A stretch of 64,000 nt of DNA from Sipunculus nudus (taxonomy: Eukaryota > Annelida > Sipuncula > Golfingiida > Sipunculidae), in NCBI GenBank assembly GCA_026874595.1, contig CM049306.1, positions 92,364,642 to 92,428,641 on the forward strand. The letters run 5' to 3'. Of this stretch, positions 58,990 to 64,000 are shown piece by piece; positions within the stretch are counted from its first letter, which is position 1, and each line of letters begins with the position of its first letter. Made by a program: the position numbers and the translations under genes. Below the pieces are notes generated by a model. It searched no databases. It saw nothing but the letters and a program-made list of their open reading frames with translations, and was not told the DNA's origin.

Positions 58990-59333
58990 GTACGTGAGGA
59001 GAAAGTAACCACCAATTCCTCGTGTGTCACATGCATCTTTATAATATATCAGAGGGTGATTTACTCTAGACTGTATAGTATCTTAGAAAATCTTTAATTG
59101 AGTATAAGTAACACGTGCCTTCTGGCATGTGTCGCTAACAAATATACAAGGGGCATAAATAATCAAAACAATCCAAGATAGGTCGTGCACCTGTTCACTT
59201 TACCCCAATAATATACAAGGCGCATGGATTATAAATATAGTGCAACATACGTGTTTCCATGGGTCAGTTGCACAATAAATTTTACAAGGTGCGTAGAGTA
59301 TAAAGATACAGTACCAGATCAGGTTGCCCCAAT

Positions 59334-59384
59334 GGGCACGTGTCCCAGATGGGCACGTGTCCCAGATGGGCACGTGTCCCAGAG
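59334..59384 (+). repeat. 17-bp minisatellite with CACGTG, three units
   Basis: Units GGGCACGTGTCCCAGAT start at 59334, 59351 and 59368. Downstream to 59465, GAGTCC/GAGTCCGAGTC words repeat in a separate degenerate array. Confidence 0.9.
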
Positions 59385-59693
59385 TCCACGTCCGAGTCCG
59401 ACTCCTTGAGGTTCGAGTCCAAGTCTACCTTCTTCGAGTCCGAGTCATTTGGAACTCGAGTCCATGTCCAATACAAATCTTCTTATTAAAAGAAATTTTT
59501 TAAAAAGGATATATGAGATAATTAATGAGTCCTAATTACTGGCCAGGTCTATACTTGTAGGCACTTATATGTATTGGAACTAACACAACATTTAGCATTT
59601 TGGTGAAAGGCCATTAGCTCACTTATAATTCTGTCTGATGCCATAATTGTCTGGGGTAATCACATGTATAGAACTAGTGCATCAGAAAGTTCA

Positions 59694-59912
59694 GGCGCGG
59701 ATCCAGGATTTTTTTGCAGAGAGGGGTCAACGGGTGTCATGCATAAAAATTGTCAAAAAGAAGGTCGTTGGTTGAGAGCGGGGGGGGGGGGGGGGCATGG
59801 TCTCGTTCCCCAAACCCCCCGTCATGCATAAGATTCGTCTTAAAAAAGGTCGTTGGTTGAGACCTTTGGGGGGGGGGGGGGGGCGACCCCCCAAACCCCT
59901 CTTCTGGATCTG
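59694..59912. mobile_element. MITE-like element with GCGGATCCAGGA ends and G-runs
   Basis: GCGGATCCAGGATTTTT on the left is answered by TCTGGATCTGCG on the right. Inside, a GTCATGCATAA...GGTCGTTGGTTGAGA unit of about 85-100 bp occurs twice, each copy running into a G16 tract (59780-59795, 59868-59883). Confidence 0.5.
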
Positions 59913-60359
59913 CGAATTTCGAATTCTGTAATTCAAACTGCAATTTCTGTGCGAATCTTGCCAGATTATCTGATGACCCTTTGTCGGATCTTCTCCTGAA
60001 ATGGTTTTCTTTTGGTTTTTCACCACTGTGCATTTTTTTGCAATTATAATCACGTTTTCATTGTGCAGAAGTTGTAATCTCGATTTACTGAGGTGAGACA
60101 GTTTAACCCCGCATGGAAACACCCTAGTTACAAAATCATATCAGCGTTTTTTCACGAATATACAATTACCCTTAATTACAAGCTATGTGCAGGACATCCT
60201 CTAGTTGGGGGGGGGGGGATGCAAACTCAGTAAATGGGAATTTCTGGGGAAATGCGCTTTAATATTTAGAGATGGATCCACCGTTGTTCCAGAATGCACA
60301 ACTTTGATGCCTATCACAGAAAGGCAGAGCGAATATGAAAACTAGTAAAGCGTCTTAGG

Positions 60360-60622
60360 TAGAGACAAGATACTCCGCAGAGGGCGCCAGTGTGTACGTC
60401 AATATGGTGTACATACATACACAATCGGGTGATGTATTTCTGCGTTTCTGAAGTTTTTTTCGGGGAAGACGCGCAAAGTACAGACAAAGTTTACTGCCTC
60501 TCCTACCGTGGCTTTGTCCTGACGTTACCCGTGAACAGCTCTGTGTGTGGCTAGCACAAGGTAGACTTCACCTGAAAACACTAAAACAGAATTCAGATCA
60601 GAACCTGATCACACTACATGCA
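60360..60622 (+). other. GC-richer patch ending in a strong splice donor; possible first or internal exon
   Basis: This stretch is unlike the AT-rich surroundings and ends CATGCA|gtaagtaag at 60622/60623. It may be a non-coding first exon of a gene that continues past the right edge, or contain exon 3 of the putative secreted gene (60590-60622). No long ORF supports coding through the whole patch. Confidence 0.3.
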
Positions 60623-60658
60623 GTAAGTAAGTTATAATTGAGGACACACTGCGCAGAA

Positions 60659-60830
60659 CAGGGTTTGGGCCAATTACACTAAAAAGTAATCAATACAATT
60701 ACAATTACTTAAAAAAATCCCTATTACAATTTCAAATTACTTTTATTTTACAAAGTAATAATTAAATTACAATTACTTCTGAAATGTAATTAATTACTTT
60801 CAATTACTTTCTAAAAAATATAATATAGAC
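60659..60830 (+). mobile_element. hAT-like end with ATTACAATTAC repeats (partial)
   Basis: CAGGGTTTGGGCCAATTAC followed by about 150 bp of AATTAC/GTAATT words, a layout seen in hAT-type MITEs. The opposite end was not found, so it may be truncated. Confidence 0.4.
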
Positions 60831-61580
60831 TAATAGTCTAATAGAGGTATGGTTCTACCCCACACAATCAAACATGCTGTGCAGATTTACCCACGCATAA
60901 TTAGCCGTTTCAAACTTCTACCACTAGGCAGCGTGCATGTTGGCGAAGTTCGCTTCAGTGTTAGAATGAGTGTTTATCTTAATTAATTAAAGTTTTTTTC
61001 ATCAAACTGTTACATTTAATGATGTCCTGAGTGGTTATTTACATGAAATGACCAGTTAGAGATCGTTACTAGCGAAAAAAAGTGAAGAATTCAACCCTTG
61101 TTCATGACGCCGCTTCATGTCAGAATTGGCATGTCAGATTCAACAAGCTTCATTTCACTGATTAAAAGCAGCCAATCCCGGTCACATCAGGAGAAAAAGT
61201 ATAAATAATCGTATTCTACAAGTGTTGTCCTTCACACTAGTATATGTAAATAGGTTGCCCATTGTTATTTTTTAATTATTTTTGTATGATTTATATAGCT
61301 TAACTAGGGTTTTGTCAATCATTAATTGTGCAGGGTACCAGTCTAGTCCTGCTATATCTACAGAGATTTAAGGGCTTTTTAGTTACATTTTCACATTTCA
61401 TGTTCATTAAATTCAGGCTTTTCAATACTTATGCATATAAACACATCAGAGTATATATGTAATGGTTTATACATTATTTTAATTCTTATATTATACTATA
61501 TTATATTATTTTTTTATTATATTGTTATGAAATATTAATGTATAATAATATAAATAAATAAATATATATATATATATATA

Positions 61581-62457
61581 AGATAAGATAAGATAAGATA
61601 AGATAACATTTATTAGCCTTCAGTTCCAGGAATTTGTTGTTGACTTGCAATTCATTACATAAAAAAATAAATAAGTAAATAGATAGATAAATACATAAAA
61701 ATAATACAAAAATACATAAAAATCACACATATACATATTGATGCATGTAAAATTAAGCATGTAAAAATGATAAAACAGATAATTCTGCAGGTAAAACACA
61801 TAATTCAAAACATTAAATTTCTAAGAGGGTTGTGAGTTAAAGTGTTTAATACTGTGTGGTACGAGAGATTTTTTAAAACGAGTTGTTCTGCAGAATATTG
61901 TATCTAGGCGTTTACCTGAAGGTAAAAAACGGAACTCTGAATATAGGGGATGTGTTTTGTCATTCATGACCTTAGATATGAAGGCCATTGTTTTGGTTTC
62001 ACAGATTTCCTGGTGTGTGGCAAGAGAAGTACCAGTTATTCTACTACTTCTCTTCCTGGTATTATTCAACTGTTTCTTTAACTTATCAGATATATTTGTA
62101 TACCAGCACTCCAGTGAATAAGTAAGGACACTGGAAATTACTGAATTATAAAACATGGTAATTATGGTTTTGTCAATATTAAGCTTTCTTAGATAATAAA
62201 GGTAATATAATCTTTTGTTTGCTTTCTTGGATTGATTCAACACATGTTCTTTCCAATTCAGATTTCTGTCAATAATACATCCTAAGTATTTAAAATTTTC
62301 TACAATATCAACATCTTCATTTTTGATAGCAACTGGGGTAATTACAGATTTTGATCTCCTAAAATCAAATACTACTTCTTTAGTCTTCTTTACATTTAAC
62401 TGAAGGTAGTGTTCCTCACACCAACCAGTCACATATTGAATGGTTTTCCTGTAGAGC
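61581..62457 (-). mobile_element. 5'-truncated LINE: C-terminal reverse-transcriptase region and 3' UTR
   Basis: On the minus strand from 62457 to the stop at 61821 an open frame of about 210 residues reads LYRKTIQYVTGW, CEEHYLQLNVKKTKEVVF, ENFKYLGCIID, then RLYYLYYLRKLN and LTYSLECWY. This is the region after the RT catalytic core in L2/CR1/RTE-like non-LTR elements. The YADD box itself is missing. A 3' UTR of about 215 bp ends in a (TTATC)n tail at 61581-61606. The intact frame suggests a young insertion. The 5' break abuts a (TA)n tract. Confidence 0.85.
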
Positions 62458-62460
62458 GAT

Positions 62461-62595
62461 TTATATATATATATATATATATATATAGATATATATATAT
62501 ATATATATTAATGTAAATATTTATAATATGTAACTTTTATATGTCAAAAATAAAAAATAACATACAATTTATATGTAAACAATATATGTCTGTAA

Positions 62596-62650
<55 letters not shown>
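62461..62650. repeat. (TA)n microsatellite cluster
   Basis: TA runs at 62461-62508 and 62600-62650, separated by AT-rich sequence. Confidence 0.9.
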
Positions 62651-62656
<6 letters not shown>

Positions 62657-63543
62657 TTAAAAATCATATATAAATGTAAATGTGCTTTATGTTATTCAAA
62701 ATTCAGTGTGTGTGTGTTATGTGTAAATATATTTTGTTTCTATACAGACACATTTTACAGTATGCAATCCCAGGCAATAACATGTCTGATCCACTTGAGG
62801 GTGGTGGTTCCATGGTGGCCAACCTCATTAGCAGCTAGTTAAAATAGCACCAAGTCTAGAGTATGGCAGACATCAAAGTATCAATGAGGGGTAGTCAGTC
62901 ATGTATAATGTAACAACAGATGTCTGGGCAGGTAGGTGACCAGCTTTTGCTCTATGTTTGCTGCCTCATCATTAGGTCAATAAATGCCAAAACTGAAGAT
63001 GGTTGTACACCACTCAGCTTTGTTAGGCCTGGTCAGTTTATAAATGTGAGATGAATCTCCAATCATGAGTGATATCTTCTGTGACTGAAGCAGCAACATT
63101 AACTTGAAAAGCAAGCATTGAAGCAATACTTGGCTGAAAATTCCACATTACCCTTACATAAGAAGAAAAAAAAGGTAAATTAATTTATTGTCTTATATAA
63201 CTTTATTTGTATAATCAATCTTATGTCAGTTATTTTCAAAAATAAAGATTACACATAATGTGGTCAAATAAAATTATTTAATTATTATATCTTTCATTTG
63301 TACACACATAATGAAATTCTAGGGTATTGTAGGATGATACTTAGATTATTTCAAATTCAATAAATAAAATGATACTAAAAGATTTGACAAAAAACTTTTG
63401 GTATGAAGAAAAAGAATGTTTTTGTGGGTTTTTAATAGGTGTAGGACTAAAGTACCCCTGGACAAAATGATTCCTTGGGAAAAAGCCACCTACCTTAATG
63501 ATAAAGATGAAAAAAGCCCCCCCCCCCCCCCCCCCGAAAAAAT

Positions 63544-63610
<67 letters not shown>

Positions 63611-64000
63611 AGTGATGTTCTATACATTTTACATTTGTACATATGTGATGTCTTTAACTGCTTAATCCAAAACATTCTTTAAAATTAATTATGTTGAATA
63701 TGTGTATATTTTGGGTTAGATATCCAAAAGCGGCATCAACTTTTACATCACATAGTTACATTTACAACAATAATTAAGTTGTGAGAAAATTCAGCGTTAT
63801 GAAAAATTAATAAATCTGTGTTTTGATGTATTATTATCCGTGAAAATAATAATGTATATTAGGTAGGTGTTGTTATTTATAATGTTGATATCAGGGGACT
63901 CATTAATTATGTAAATATACAATAATTTTTACAATGTTACTTGTGCAGTCTAACAGGTTTTTATTTATGATAAAAAAAGTTATACATAAAAATGGATGAT
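62651..64000. other. Right flank, no gene recognised
   Basis: AT-rich, with a C19 run at 63517-63535 next to a (TA)n run at 63546-63606. An acceptor-like ctatacag at about 62747 precedes a short frame ending YAIPGNNMSDPLEGGG..., but nothing ties it to a gene. Confidence 0.4.

Overview
The window is nuclear DNA of an animal, most likely a bivalve or related mollusc. It is AT-rich and its genes are split by GT-AG introns. The introns are packed with non-autonomous mobile elements that start with a hairpin and carry tandem repeats, a style well known in bivalve genomes (pearl/Helentron-type elements). The clade is inferred from repeat style and protein resemblance; no database search was possible.

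Three genes are read with confidence. (1) Hexokinase, minus strand: coding exons 1-3 at 12720-12764, 6889-7051 and 5967-6106. The rest is not recognised here and probably lies past the left edge. (2) An Abraxas-family scaffold (BRCA1-A/BRISC complexes), plus strand: eight exons between 13205 and 34506 give a complete 530-residue protein. It is head-to-head with hexokinase, with 440 bp between the two start codons. (3) A mitochondrial ES1/GATD3-like (DJ-1/PfpI fold) protein, minus strand: seven exons between 48709 and 37991 give a complete 255-residue protein, tail-to-tail with the Abraxas gene. A fourth gene is probable on the plus strand: a signal-peptide exon at 55933-55969 joined to 58886-58989, incomplete and not identified.

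The remainder is intron or intergenic DNA full of repeats. Abraxas intron 1 holds three hairpin-headed elements (14.8-17.35, 17.9-19.45 and 19.83-21.17 kb), the first with a recent 711-bp internal duplication. Intron 2 holds one such element nested inside another (21.99-24.82 kb). Intron 4 holds an inverted-repeat pair. Intron 5 holds a hAT-like MITE with a perfect 8-bp target duplication and a small hairpin element. Intron 6 holds an element flanked by TTAA. GATD3-like introns hold a pogo/Tigger-like element, a 2.7-kb foldback element and a tandem duplication. From 48.9 to 51.3 kb a second foldback-related element has been split by a 5'-truncated LINE. A LINE reverse-transcriptase tail lies at 61.6-62.46 kb.

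The most unusual pattern is a 12-bp palindrome, GGTGGCGCCACC and close variants, recurring about 20 times in several otherwise different repeat families. In the foldback arms its spacing alternates strictly between about 130 and 149 bp.
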